The translations under genes were made by a program, and so were the position numbers. The notes below the pieces were generated by a model. That model had not been told where the DNA came from. It saw only the letters and a program-made list of their open reading frames with translations, and made no database searches. Source: CAZQQN01 sp964595485 (lineage in GTDB: Bacteria; Bacteroidota; Bacteroidia; CAILMK01; CAYYUA01). From it: a stretch of DNA of 64,000 bases. Shown here in pieces: positions 16,911-25,270 of this stretch; the first letter of the stretch is position 1; each line of letters begins with the position of its first letter. Location: the NCBI GenBank assembly GCA_964595485.1, contig CAZQQN010000007.1, positions 25,531 through 89,530 of the forward strand, read 5' to 3'.

Positions 16911-17504
16911 ATGCTTAAACAAATTATTGGGTCCTTAGCCATATTGGTATCAGTTGGATTGTTGTTGAATGGGTGTGAAGATAAAAATCCAACATTCCAG
17001 GATCCTTGTCCGGCAGACACTTGTGATCCGTATGGCGGCATTGATAAACCACAGCCTGATACATCGGGAGGCGATGGATCAGATTCTACAGATGGCTCGG
17101 ATTCAAGTAATAGTGATTCCGATGAGTTTGGCTTAGCTTTAACCGTAAGGGCTGAAACTTCTGGAGGCCAGAATGCACCTGTTAGAGGAAATGGTGTGAA
17201 TGTTAAAATCTACAACTTTGATGGATCTGAATTATTAGTTACAGGGAATCCAGAGGAAGATAGCGGCAATGAGTGCGATAATGGTGAATTTAGTGCTTAT
17301 TTTAACCCAGAGGCAGGCGAATACTTTGAAGCTAAGCAGTACCGGGTTACCGTTGATACATTTGATGTTGTGCTGAACGAATCAAATAATGATGATACAA
17401 CTACCTGGTATCTTAATGAGAAAAAAATCCAACCTACTAAACCATCTTGTGATTCAACATGGAACTTTTCCACGGAAAATGTTGACCTTAAGAAGGTTAA
17501 TTAA
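16911..17504 (+). CDS. Small acidic lipoprotein of unknown function
   Basis: A 197-residue lipoprotein. The signal peptide ends in the lipobox LLNGC (Cys22). Residues 23-75 form an Asp/Ser/Gly/Pro-rich linker containing CPADTC. The C-terminal half (about 78-190) looks like a single beta-sandwich, with a GNGVNVKIYNFDGSELLVTG segment and a Cys pair (EC, SC) that may be disulfide-bonded. The acidic linker after Cys (EDKNP) is compatible with surface export. It has its own promoter and terminator, so it is monocistronic. No family recognised. Confidence 0.7.
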   Translation: MLKQIIGSLAILVSVGLLLNGCEDKNPTFQDPCPADTCDPYGGIDKPQPDTSGGDGSDSTDGSDSSNSDSDEFGLALTVRAETSGGQNAPVRGNGVNVKIYNFDGSELLVTGNPEEDSGNECDNGEFSAYFNPEAGEYFEAKQYRVTVDTFDVVLNESNNDDTTTWYLNEKKIQPTKPSCDSTWNFSTENVDLKKVN

Positions 17505-17531
17505 AACACAATTACAACTTTTTATTTAAGC

Positions 17532-17561
17532 AAAAAATCCGCCCTATGGCGGATTTTTTTT
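17532..17561 (+). terminator. Rho-independent terminator
   Basis: Stem AAAATCCGCC with GGCGGATTTT around CTAT, followed by T residues, 28 bp after the stop of the lipoprotein gene. It insulates the riboswitch operon from upstream transcription. Confidence 0.92.
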
Positions 17562-17669
17562 GCTTGGTGTTTGGCTTAAGGCATTACCTTTCCTTTAAAA
17601 GCTGCTTAGACATTTAGCTCGTGTAAAAGGGGCATAAAACCGTTTCACCGTCAATTCAAAGCTTTCATT

Positions 17670-17699
17670 TTTGCTTTCCTGAAAATACCTATAGATTTG
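17670..17699 (+). promoter_or_regulatory. Promoter of the cobalamin riboswitch operon
   Basis: TTTG (17670-17673), 18 nt, then TAGATTTG (17692-17699). The predicted transcription start coincides with the 5' side of the riboswitch P1 stem, which supports both calls. Confidence 0.7.
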
Positions 17700-17704
17700 C
17701 AGTA

Positions 17705-17916
17705 GCAAAGCATCAGTGTCCACCGTTTGGTGGGCTTAAAAGGGAATCCGGTGGAAATCCGGAGCAGTCCCCGCTGCTGTGAGCCTAATGGAGTGTTAGA
17801 ACATTTCATTGTCTTATTCAAAGATGGTAGTGCTCCTTCATTGCCACTGTCTACCAAGCGGTAGATGGGAAGGCCGGCGCTTCCGGGCAAGCCAGAAGAC
17901 CTGCTGCTGCTTTTGC
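17705..17916 (+). ncRNA. Cobalamin (B12, AdoCbl-class) riboswitch
   Basis: The conserved core is present: TTAAAAGGGAA, then GGTGGAAATCCGGAGCAG, CCCCGCTGCTGTGAG (B12-box region), GCCACTG near 17838, GGGAAGGCCGGC, and AGCCAGAAGACCTGC at the 3' end. The 5' GCAAAG segment (17705) pairs with CTTTTGC (17910-17916) to close P1. It lies ahead of a surface propeller, a TonB-dependent receptor and a BtuG-like lipoprotein, so binding of intracellular B12 should turn off B12 uptake. Confidence 0.95.
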
Positions 17917-17925
17917 CGTGTATAA

Positions 17926-17950
17926 CCAGGCTTCCGGGGTAGAAGCTTGG
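17926..17950 (+). promoter_or_regulatory. Riboswitch expression-platform hairpin
   Basis: CCAGGCTTC (17926-17934) pairs with GAAGCTTGG (17942-17950), with one G-T pair, just after the aptamer. A second possible stem follows (GGAATA near 17950 with TATTTATTCC near 17978). No T run follows the first stem. Control may be at translation or through sequestration rather than simple termination. Confidence 0.5.
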
Positions 17951-18045
17951 GAATAGATACCTACTCGTGTATTTATTCCTTAACCTTCCCGTTTAGCCTG
18001 TTCAAATTTGAATTATTGTTTAACAAAAAAATGCAGTAGTTATCT

Positions 18046-20175
18046 ATGTGTTATTTGAACAGGATTTTAATCCTAATTTTTAGTATTAGTTTGGTTGGGC
18101 AGGCGGCTGCCCAGGATTTAAAATTAAAACAAACCCTTGTTTTGAGCGGAGGTACCTTTGAACAATCACCGCCATACCAGGATCGTGCTTCAGTAGCTTT
18201 TTACAAACCCGATAACCAAAGCTATGAATTTGCCGACTCGATTTATGTAGAATCTGTACAAGATGCTGTCATTAAGGGTGATAATGCTTATTTAGCAGCT
18301 GAAGATTCCCTGATCAAATATGATCTTCAGAATTACAAAAGGGATGAAATCCAAACTTTTGAGAAATCAACGTTTTTAAGTATCAACGGTAATAAACTCC
18401 TTGCAGGGAACCGGCAAGGATTTGCCCCTGATCCGGAGCTACCATTCGTCAATGGCTGGACCATTCCTGGCTTAGACTCAACCTTAACGGCTCCTACCGA
18501 TTCTTTGTACGAAGGCCTTGGCGATGCGCTGATTCACAATGACAAGCTTTACATTTCGCATAACATCGGTAAAGTGAATGCTTTTTCTGATTCATTGGGA
18601 TTCCTGGCTGTCTATGACCTCCAGAATGAAAAATTTGAAAAAAATCATCGCTTGTACGACACGGGTGCGGGTATAGGTGAATTGTTTTATCACAATGGCA
18701 ATATTTTAGGCATTTGCGGTAGAAATGGCCAAATAATGTCCTTGGATATTCAGAGTGAACAAATTACCTACAACAACTACTCCCTTTCGGGAACTATTGG
18801 TGTTTTTGACGATAAATTGTATGGTTATAACTTCAGCAATGAAATTATCGCTTACGATATTACTACCGAGCAAACCCAGAATACAGGGATTCAATTCTCA
18901 AGCAGCCAAAATAACTCGGTTAATGCCTTCAACTATGATACATTGAATGACCAATTTTACATTGCACAAACCAATTTTTTTGATACGGGTTTTCTACAGA
19001 TCTACAATGCAGACGGGTCGCTTGACACAGCTTTTCCTACAAACGTTTCTCCGAATAGCATTGCTTTTGATTATTTCATTGATGAAAGGCCTAAAGCCCA
19101 AAACGATTACGACACTTTAAAAGGAAAAGAAAGTAAACAGATTTCAGTACTTGACAATGATACCGATCCAGAGGGAGAATCGCTTAGCTTGACTTCCATT
19201 GTTAAAAGTGCTAACAATGGAGTGGATAGCATTGCCGGTAATGCGGTTTATTACCAAGCCATCAATACCAATTATGAAGATACTATTGCTTACGAAGTAT
19301 GCGATCCGGGGAATCAGTGTGACACTGGTTATCTTTATATTCAAGTTGATGCTAATCAAGCCCCGGTTGCCCGAGCGGATTACGACACTTTAAAAGGAAA
19401 AGAAAGTAAACAGATTTCAGTACTTGACAATGATACCGATCCAGAGGGAGAATCGCTTAGCTTGACTTCCATTGTTAAAAGTGCTAACAATGGAGTGGAT
19501 AGCATTGCCGGTAATGCGGTTTATTACCAAGCCATCAATACCAATTATGAAGATACTATTGCTTACGAAGTATGCGATCCGGGGAATCAGTGTGACACTG
19601 GTTATCTTTATATTCAAGTTGAGGCTAATCAAGCGCCGGTTGCCCGAGCGGATTATGACACCCTAATGGTTAATGAAAGTAAGAGTATAGCTGTTCTGGG
19701 CAATGATTCAGATCCGGACAATGATTCTCTAAGTCTTACTGCTATTATTGATAGCGCTTCTAAAGCTAAAGATAGTATTGCAGGGGATGAAATTCATGTA
19801 AGTGCTACTGCCACCGGTGAAGACTCTATTACTTATGAAGTTTGTGACGGTAATGAAGCTTGCGATACCGGAAAAGTTTATCTTTTCATAAGCGCTACCA
19901 TAGGTATGCAAGATGAAGTAAACAAATCTGCCATTCATGTTTATCCAAACCCAGCTAATCAAACCATTAATCTGAATGTTACGGAAAATGTAGATAGCCG
20001 GTTTGATGTGACCATCTTTAGCAGCAATGGTCAGACTCTCATCAATGAGAATAACCAGGTTTTTCATAGAGGTAATAAGCGTGATTGGAATATAGAGGAC
20101 TGGGAAACTGGTGTTTACTTCATTCGTTTGCAGAATGATGATCAAACCATTACCAAAAAGTTTATTAAAGAGTAA
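18046..20175 (+). CDS. Secreted beta-propeller protein with tandem Ig-like repeats and T9SS sorting domain
   Basis: A 709-residue exported protein, the first gene under the cobalamin riboswitch. A signal peptide (residues 1-22, ending QAAAQ) is followed by a propeller-like region (about 23-345) with repeated DLQN/DSL blades such as AAEDSLIKYDLQN and SLGFLAVYDLQNEKF. Its opening ASVAFYKPDNQSYE closely parallels NASLALYKPEDGTI of the BtuG-like lipoprotein at 24095, so I infer a second BtuG-type B12-binding propeller. Next come three 91-residue cadherin/VCBS-like Ig modules (354-626, each with VLxNDxDPExxSLSLT). A C-terminal type A T9SS sorting domain follows (about 628-709, VYPNPANQTINL ... GVYFIRL ... 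KKFIKE). It should be exported by T9SS and held at the surface. Ligand binding is inference. Confidence 0.8.
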   Translation: MCYLNRILILIFSISLVGQAAAQDLKLKQTLVLSGGTFEQSPPYQDRASVAFYKPDNQSYEFADSIYVESVQDAVIKGDNAYLAAEDSLIKYDLQNYKRDEIQTFEKSTFLSINGNKLLAGNRQGFAPDPELPFVNGWTIPGLDSTLTAPTDSLYEGLGDALIHNDKLYISHNIGKVNAFSDSLGFLAVYDLQNEKFEKNHRLYDTGAGIGELFYHNGNILGICGRNGQIMSLDIQSEQITYNNYSLSGTIGVFDDKLYGYNFSNEIIAYDITTEQTQNTGIQFSSSQNNSVNAFNYDTLNDQFYIAQTNFFDTGFLQIYNADGSLDTAFPTNVSPNSIAFDYFIDERPKAQNDYDTLKGKESKQISVLDNDTDPEGESLSLTSIVKSANNGVDSIAGNAVYYQAINTNYEDTIAYEVCDPGNQCDTGYLYIQVDANQAPVARADYDTLKGKESKQISVLDNDTDPEGESLSLTSIVKSANNGVDSIAGNAVYYQAINTNYEDTIAYEVCDPGNQCDTGYLYIQVEANQAPVARADYDTLMVNESKSIAVLGNDSDPDNDSLSLTAIIDSASKAKDSIAGDEIHVSATATGEDSITYEVCDGNEACDTGKVYLFISATIGMQDEVNKSAIHVYPNPANQTINLNVTENVDSRFDVTIFSSNGQTLINENNQVFHRGNKRDWNIEDWETGVYFIRLQNDDQTITKKFIKE
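19105..19650 (+). repeat. Near-identical 273-bp tandem duplication
   Basis: Two copies, 19105-19377 and 19378-19650, each encode one 91-residue Ig-like module. By eye they differ at only two bases, both near the 3' end. A third, clearly diverged copy starts at 19651. The pattern indicates a very recent in-frame duplication or active homogenisation. Confidence 0.95.
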
Positions 20176-20192
20176 GAAGTGATAAAAAACTT

Positions 20193-20219
20193 CGGCGCAG
20201 GTTTAATATGCTTGCGCCG
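20193..20219 (+). other. Intercistronic hairpin
   Basis: CGGCGCA (20193-20199) pairs with TGCGCCG (20213-20219) in the 64-bp gap between the propeller gene and the SUMF1-fold gene. There is no T run, so it may set mRNA stability or partial termination rather than end the operon. Confidence 0.5.
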
Positions 20220-20239
20220 GGGTTTAAGAATACTTTACT

Positions 20240-21754
20240 ATGTTTAGATGGCTTATTTACCTATTCACTATTGGCATAAGCCTTTCAGTTTTTAAGCCTG
20301 CCAAGGCTAACAATCTACAATTGGAAGACCTGCAGTTAGTGGATAGCCAAACGGTGAAATTTAATGTAAAGTGGAATAATAGCTGGAACCTTGAAGGTCT
20401 CAAACCTCCTTATAACCATGATGCAGCGTGGGTTTTTCTAAAATTCACTTCTGATGGAAAAGAATGGAAACACTTAGATATTGATCCAGGTAATTCGGCT
20501 CATTCTGTAAAGGCTCAGGATAGCCTTTTTTTAACACTTCAGCCAACTAATGACCAGAAAGGGGTTTTAATAAAAAGCCTCTTACAGGGAAGTGGTGATA
20601 TACCTGTCACCACCACTAAATTAAAGCTTGCCAACCCTATTCTATCTGAACAATATGCCATAAGGGTATTTGGCACCGAAATGGTACATGTGCCAGAGGA
20701 CAGTTTTTACCTGGGAGATGAAGCAAGCAACTTCCGGTTCAAAAAGGCTAAGACCGGTAAGCCTTATCATATTAGTGGTGAAGGTGGAATTCAAACAGGG
20801 GATCAAACCGGTCAATTAACCGCTGATAGTCAATATAAACCGGGGGCCAATATTCCCGGATCTTACCCGAACGGCTATAACGGCAAGTATGTGATGAAAT
20901 ATGAGGTATCCCAAGAGCAATATGTGGATTTCCTGAATACGCTTTCTCCTGACCAGCAAGCTCAGCATATTGATAAAAATCCCAGTAGTTCGGCCGGTAC
21001 ATTTGCCTTCAATAGTGGGCCCGCTGGCCGGAACGGTATCGTTATAAAAGAACCAGTAGAAGGTGGTTACCCTGCTAAATTTGCTTGCAATGTTCAGCAG
21101 GACGGTACTTATGATGACAAAGATGATGGTCAAACCCGGGCATGCAACTACTTAAAATGGTCTGATCTGGCAGCTTACCTGGATTGGGCGGGACTTAGCC
21201 CTATGACCGAGCTAACATTTGAAAAGGTGTGCAGGGGACCTGAGCAGCCCGTTAAAAAAGAATTTGCCTGGGGCACAAAAAAAGTAACAGATGCCAATAC
21301 CATTGAAAAAGATGGCACAATTTACGAAAAGGCGGTTGATAAACTGCCATCCAACCATGGTATAGCAAGCCACGGTTATAGAGGTCCAAAAGGTCCGCTA
21401 AGAAATGGTTTTGCTACTAACGATACAAGTACACGCCTTTCCGGTGGAGCGTCTTATTATGGTGCCCTTGAGTTGAGTGGCAACCTATGGGAAATTTGCG
21501 TAGTGGTGAATGAAAAGGGATTGGATTTTGACGGTAGCCATGGTGATGGTAAACTGAGTGAGAGCGGCTTTGCCAATGAAAAAAGTTGGCCGGATAAAGC
21601 AGGAAAAGGCGCCGGTTTTCGAGGAGGTGGCTGGAATAGTGGTATTATCCCGGGATTTCGTGACTTAGCGGTCTCTGATCGATTTTATGTTTTTGATAAA
21701 CCCAGTAGCCGGCGAAATACGTCTGGCGGTCGCGGGGTAAGAAGGATTGAATGA
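20240..21754 (+). CDS. Secreted SUMF1/FGE-fold protein in the B12 operon
   Basis: A 504-residue exported protein. The signal peptide (residues 1-23, ending KPAKA) precedes a beta-rich N-terminal domain (about 25-150). A formylglycine-generating-enzyme-like (SUMF1/EgtB/PvdO) domain follows (about 190-504): YVMKYEVSQEQYVDFLN, a WSDLAAYLDWAGLSPMTELTFEKVCRG block, the family core ELSGNLWEI, FRGGGWNSG and RRNTSGGRGVRRI at the end. I do not see the catalytic Cys pair of true FGE near the C-terminus, so it is probably a structural or binding version, as in the gliding proteins GldJ and GldK. It follows the propeller gene by 64 bp and overlaps the next gene by 4 bp. A role in B12 capture is suggested only by position. 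Confidence 0.8.
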   Translation: MFRWLIYLFTIGISLSVFKPAKANNLQLEDLQLVDSQTVKFNVKWNNSWNLEGLKPPYNHDAAWVFLKFTSDGKEWKHLDIDPGNSAHSVKAQDSLFLTLQPTNDQKGVLIKSLLQGSGDIPVTTTKLKLANPILSEQYAIRVFGTEMVHVPEDSFYLGDEASNFRFKKAKTGKPYHISGEGGIQTGDQTGQLTADSQYKPGANIPGSYPNGYNGKYVMKYEVSQEQYVDFLNTLSPDQQAQHIDKNPSSSAGTFAFNSGPAGRNGIVIKEPVEGGYPAKFACNVQQDGTYDDKDDGQTRACNYLKWSDLAAYLDWAGLSPMTELTFEKVCRGPEQPVKKEFAWGTKKVTDANTIEKDGTIYEKAVDKLPSNHGIASHGYRGPKGPLRNGFATNDTSTRLSGGASYYGALELSGNLWEICVVVNEKGLDFDGSHGDGKLSESGFANEKSWPDKAGKGAGFRGGGWNSGIIPGFRDLAVSDRFYVFDKPSSRRNTSGGRGVRRIE

Positions 21755-22179
21755 AATGGAGATTAATCATGAATCATCATCTTTATAAAATTTTTTTACT
21801 ATTTATTGCCTTTTTCTTAGCTGGCGGGATTGCCAGTGCCCAGTCTGCTTATTTCGGTGGAAAGGGTGACGGCCATGCTATGGCTGAGGTGAGCAAATTA
21901 GAAGAAGTTTCATCGCTAAAAACGAAGAATAACAATTCAATAGCTATCATTCCCAACCCGGTTAAAAAGGGTGATCGTCTGAGCATTTCTGGTTTATCAG
22001 CCGATTACCATTACACCTTCGAACTGCTTAGTATTGACGGAAGGCCGGTGAAGAAAGGTCATCTTTCCAATGATATAACCACTATTGGATTGGCTAATGT
22101 TCAACCCGGTATTTGGTTGCTCAAAATAAGTAGCGGCCGCATCCAACATTATGAAAAAATAGTGGTAACAGGTAAATAG
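21751..22179 (+). CDS. Mini T9SS cargo: signal peptide plus type A sorting domain
   Basis: A 142-residue protein whose start overlaps the previous stop by 4 bp (ATGA). It has an N-terminal signal peptide (to about residue 31, ASAQS), a short 40-residue segment with the glycine motif YFGGKGDGHAMAEV, and a C-terminal T9SS type A sorting domain (about 66-142, IIPNPVKKGDRLSI ... ELLSIDGRPV ... PGIWLLKIS ... KIVVTGK). There is almost no passenger between the export signals. A short internal start at codon 7 is possible and would shorten the signal n-region. It may be a small surface anchor or adaptor for the neighbouring SUMF1-fold protein, with which it is translationally coupled; that is inference. 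Confidence 0.75.
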   Translation: MKWRLIMNHHLYKIFLLFIAFFLAGGIASAQSAYFGGKGDGHAMAEVSKLEEVSSLKTKNNNSIAIIPNPVKKGDRLSISGLSADYHYTFELLSIDGRPVKKGHLSNDITTIGLANVQPGIWLLKISSGRIQHYEKIVVTGK

Positions 22180-22182
22180 CCC

Positions 22183-24108
22183 ATGAAAGGTATATTAACC
22201 ATAACACTCATTTTTACCGGCATGGGCCTTTTATCTGCTAATCAATCCCGAGCTCAGCTACCGGATACTTTGGAGCTCAATATTTTTGAATACCAAGAAT
22301 ACCAAGCCAATCCTTTACCAGGGGTAAAGATCTCCCGGATTGATTCGCAGGCAATTGATGAGCAGAGCCACCAAAATCTCGGGCATTTACTAACAACCCA
22401 AACACCTGTCTTTGTTAAATCATACGGATTAAGTGGGCTATCAACGCCATCCTTTCGTGGTACAGGTGCTTCCCACACACAAGTAGCTTGGAATGGCATT
22501 CCTGTTAATTCACCAATGAATGGCCTGTCTGATTTGAACTTATACCCGGTAGCTTTAATGGAGGGCTTATCACTGACTCATGGAGGTGGAGGTATGGCAA
22601 GTAGGCCGGGCGGCTTGGGTGGTCGGATTAATCTGAAGAACCGTACCAAATGGTCAAAGGGTATCAATGCTGGTTTAAGGCAAACTTTAGGAAGCTTTGG
22701 TAACCAGCAGACTTTTGGTGAGTTGGGTATTGGTAACGAAAAATGGCAAAGCCAATCAAAGGTTTATTATCGTTTAGCGGATAATGATTACCCATATACT
22801 AATTTAGCAAAAGCCGATGAGCCAAGGGAAAAGGAGGATAATGCTGCTTTTAGTCAATACGGGGTCATGCAGGATTTGTATTTTAAGCCTTCTCAAAAGG
22901 ATTATTTAAGTGCTAACGTTTGGTTTCAGGTAACTGATCGCGAACTTCCGACTCCAGTCAATGTTTCAGAGCGAAATCAGGAGCAATTTGATCAGCATTT
23001 AAGGTCAGTCGCAAAATGGCGCCATTATTGGCAGGATGGAGGTTTGAAGTTAAAAAGTGGTTTTTTACAGCAGGATCTTCAATTCCGGGATCCTTCGGTC
23101 GATATTGTATCAAACCATCAATCGTGGAGTTCTCTGAATGAGATTAGCATCAGGCAAAAAATAGGAACGGTTGGCTTATTGAATTCCGGCATTACCTACG
23201 ATCATCACTGGGCTGAATCGGATGGGTATGCCAATATCAAGAATCAATCTCAAATATCCTGGTATGGCCGCTATCAGCACCATTTTTCGGATGCTCTTGA
23301 GGCTTTTGGCCGTATACAGCAAGAATGGATCAATGGCGGGCGAGCCCCTATTCTACCCACAATGGGTATCACATTCAAACCCCTGCTTAAAAACCGTTTA
23401 GCCCTTCATGCCAAAATCAATCGCAATTACAAAGTACCTTCTCTGAATGACCTTTACTGGGAAAATGGCGGTAATCCAGATTTAAAGCCTGAATCTGGTT
23501 GGAACCAGGAAATCGGTACATCTTACCATTTGGAACCCGGCAGCGCTTTACTCAATCAATTGAGAATTGAGGGTACGGTTTATCGGGGTTTGTATGATAA
23601 CTGGATTTTATGGGTGCCAAATAAAACAGGCAACTGGGAAGCGGAAAATATTCAGCGTGTATTGACCAGAGGGATCGAAACAAATATTGAAAGCAAGTGG
23701 GATTTAGGGAGCTTTGGGTTTTCTCTGGATGGGCAATACAGCTATACGCAGTCTAAGAACCTGAAAGGAACCCAAAACCTTGATGCCTCCAAGGGTAAAC
23801 AGCTAATTTATGTTCCTTTTCACCAAGCTAATGTGAATACTACCCTGCATTGGAATGGTTATCGCCTATCCTACCAGTATGAATACACTGGTAAAAGATA
23901 CGTAAGCCGCGACCACGGGAAATCACTGACAAGTTATATGCTATCTCATGCAGGGGTCAGCAAAGGCTTTAAAGTTGGAAGGTTTGGTATCGATTGTCAG
24001 ATGAGGATTGAGAATTTACTGGATACCTATTATGAATCGATGGCCTGGCGCCCGATGCCTGGTCGGTCATTTCACCTGAAAATAAACTTGACGTATGGCA
24101 GTAAATAA
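22183..24108 (+). CDS. btuB: BtuB-type TonB-dependent cobalamin receptor
   Basis: A 641-residue outer-membrane receptor. After a signal peptide (to about residue 24, SRAQ), the plug domain (about 45-160) shows GHLLTTQTPVFVKSYG, STPSFRGTGASHTQVAWNGIPVNSPMNG-type segments and a glycine-rich GGLGGRINL. The 22-strand barrel fills the rest and ends in FHLKINLTYG. It lacks the N-terminal carboxypeptidase-like extension of SusC proteins, and its length matches BtuB. It sits under the cobalamin riboswitch and overlaps the BtuG-like lipoprotein gene by 14 bp, so B12 is the probable substrate. TonB/ExbBD energy would come from elsewhere; the ExbBD-type operon at 38.7 kb is one candidate. Confidence 0.88.
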   Translation: MKGILTITLIFTGMGLLSANQSRAQLPDTLELNIFEYQEYQANPLPGVKISRIDSQAIDEQSHQNLGHLLTTQTPVFVKSYGLSGLSTPSFRGTGASHTQVAWNGIPVNSPMNGLSDLNLYPVALMEGLSLTHGGGGMASRPGGLGGRINLKNRTKWSKGINAGLRQTLGSFGNQQTFGELGIGNEKWQSQSKVYYRLADNDYPYTNLAKADEPREKEDNAAFSQYGVMQDLYFKPSQKDYLSANVWFQVTDRELPTPVNVSERNQEQFDQHLRSVAKWRHYWQDGGLKLKSGFLQQDLQFRDPSVDIVSNHQSWSSLNEISIRQKIGTVGLLNSGITYDHHWAESDGYANIKNQSQISWYGRYQHHFSDALEAFGRIQQEWINGGRAPILPTMGITFKPLLKNRLALHAKINRNYKVPSLNDLYWENGGNPDLKPESGWNQEIGTSYHLEPGSALLNQLRIEGTVYRGLYDNWILWVPNKTGNWEAENIQRVLTRGIETNIESKWDLGSFGFSLDGQYSYTQSKNLKGTQNLDASKGKQLIYVPFHQANVNTTLHWNGYRLSYQYEYTGKRYVSRDHGKSLTSYMLSHAGVSKGFKVGRFGIDCQMRIENLLDTYYESMAWRPMPGRSFHLKINLTYGSK

Positions 24109-25222
24109 AGACCACAAATTTTTCGGGGCCTGCATTTTAATAACTTTTTTATTGGTGGGCTTATCAGGTTGTGATAAAGATGATGAGAGAGGGGTTAAAA
24201 CAGAAGACACCACTAATGATGGCTCATCCGATGACAATAATGATAAAGAAGAGGAATCCGTTTACAGCGGGGCAAGTTCCGTTTTTATAGCAAATGAAGG
24301 GACTTTCAATCAGGGTAATGCCTCCTTAGCTCTTTATAAGCCTGAAGATGGAACCATTACCGAGGAACACTTCCGTACAAAAAATGGCAGGCCATTGGGT
24401 GATGTCTTTCATTCCATGCTATTTCAGCAAGAACGAGCATTTTTAGTGATTAACAATTCCAGTAAAATTGAAGTGGTTGATATTGGCTCCATGTCATCGC
24501 TTGGCAGTATTCGTTCATTACCATCCCCCAGGTATATGCAGCCTTTGGGAAATAATAAAGGCTATGTTAGCAACTTTACCCAGGGAAGTAGTTCAGAGCT
24601 ATCGATCGTAGACATGAATGCGTACCAAAAAACCGGTACCATAACAACCAGTGGCTGGACTGAACAAATGGTGAAAGCCAAAAACAAGGTTTGGGTGGCT
24701 GAAGTTAATTTAGCGGGTCTTTTGGTGGTAAATCCAGAAGAAAATAAGGTGACTGATACCATAATGCTTCAGAAACAGGTACAAGAGGTTTTGAAAGATA
24801 ATCAGGGGATGATTTGGACCTTATCGAATGGCGGATTGAACGATAGCCAAAAACCTATTTTGTATAAGATAGACCCTGGTTCTAAGACAATTGCTGAGCA
24901 GTTTAATTTTCCTGCTAAAAGTGATCAGCCGGGTTCTTTAACTTTTTCACGTAACAAAGATACCTTATATTTCCTTAATGAAGGGATTTATCAAATGTCC
25001 ATTGAAAGTGCAAGCCTACCTAATAAACCAATCATTGAGGAACCTGGTAATCGAAACTTCTATGGCCTTGGTGTTGATCCATACAATGGTAGGTTTTATG
25101 TTTCGGATGCTCTTGACTATGTTCAGAAAGGCCTGGTTTTTACCTATTCAGCTCAGGATAAAATGGTTACAGATACCCTTAAGCCTGGTATTATTCCACG
25201 TAGTTTCAGGTTTCTTAAATAA
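24095..25222 (+). CDS. btuG: BtuG-like surface lipoprotein, YncE/DUF5074-type beta-propeller
   Basis: A 375-residue lipoprotein with lipobox LSGC (Cys26), followed by an acidic stretch (DKDDERG, DDNNDKEEE), the kind of signal that sends Bacteroidota lipoproteins to the cell surface. Residues 60-375 read as a seven-bladed propeller: VFIANEGTFNQGNASLALY, INNSSKIEVVDI, YVSNFTQGSSSELSIVDM, VWVAEVNLAGLLVVNP, and YGLGVDPYNGRFYVSDA. This is the pattern of DUF5074/YncE-like BtuG, which in Bacteroides binds cobalamin very tightly and docks on BtuB. Its start lies within btuB and both are under the riboswitch. Identification rests on fold pattern and locus, not on a search. Confidence 0.8.
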   Translation: MAVNKDHKFFGACILITFLLVGLSGCDKDDERGVKTEDTTNDGSSDDNNDKEEESVYSGASSVFIANEGTFNQGNASLALYKPEDGTITEEHFRTKNGRPLGDVFHSMLFQQERAFLVINNSSKIEVVDIGSMSSLGSIRSLPSPRYMQPLGNNKGYVSNFTQGSSSELSIVDMNAYQKTGTITTSGWTEQMVKAKNKVWVAEVNLAGLLVVNPEENKVTDTIMLQKQVQEVLKDNQGMIWTLSNGGLNDSQKPILYKIDPGSKTIAEQFNFPAKSDQPGSLTFSRNKDTLYFLNEGIYQMSIESASLPNKPIIEEPGNRNFYGLGVDPYNGRFYVSDALDYVQKGLVFTYSAQDKMVTDTLKPGIIPRSFRFLK

Positions 25223-25270
25223 CTCTGTACAATTTTTGTATTTTAGCAAGTAAACAAAGCCGGATAGCTC

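Noticed and set aside
19105..19650. Tandem repeat as CRISPR
   Set aside because: Only two full-length units of 273 bp in coding frame, without spacers.
20240..21754. SUMF1-fold protein as GldJ or GldK
   Set aside because: Neither lipobox nor the usual gldKLMN neighbours are present; locus is a B12 operon.
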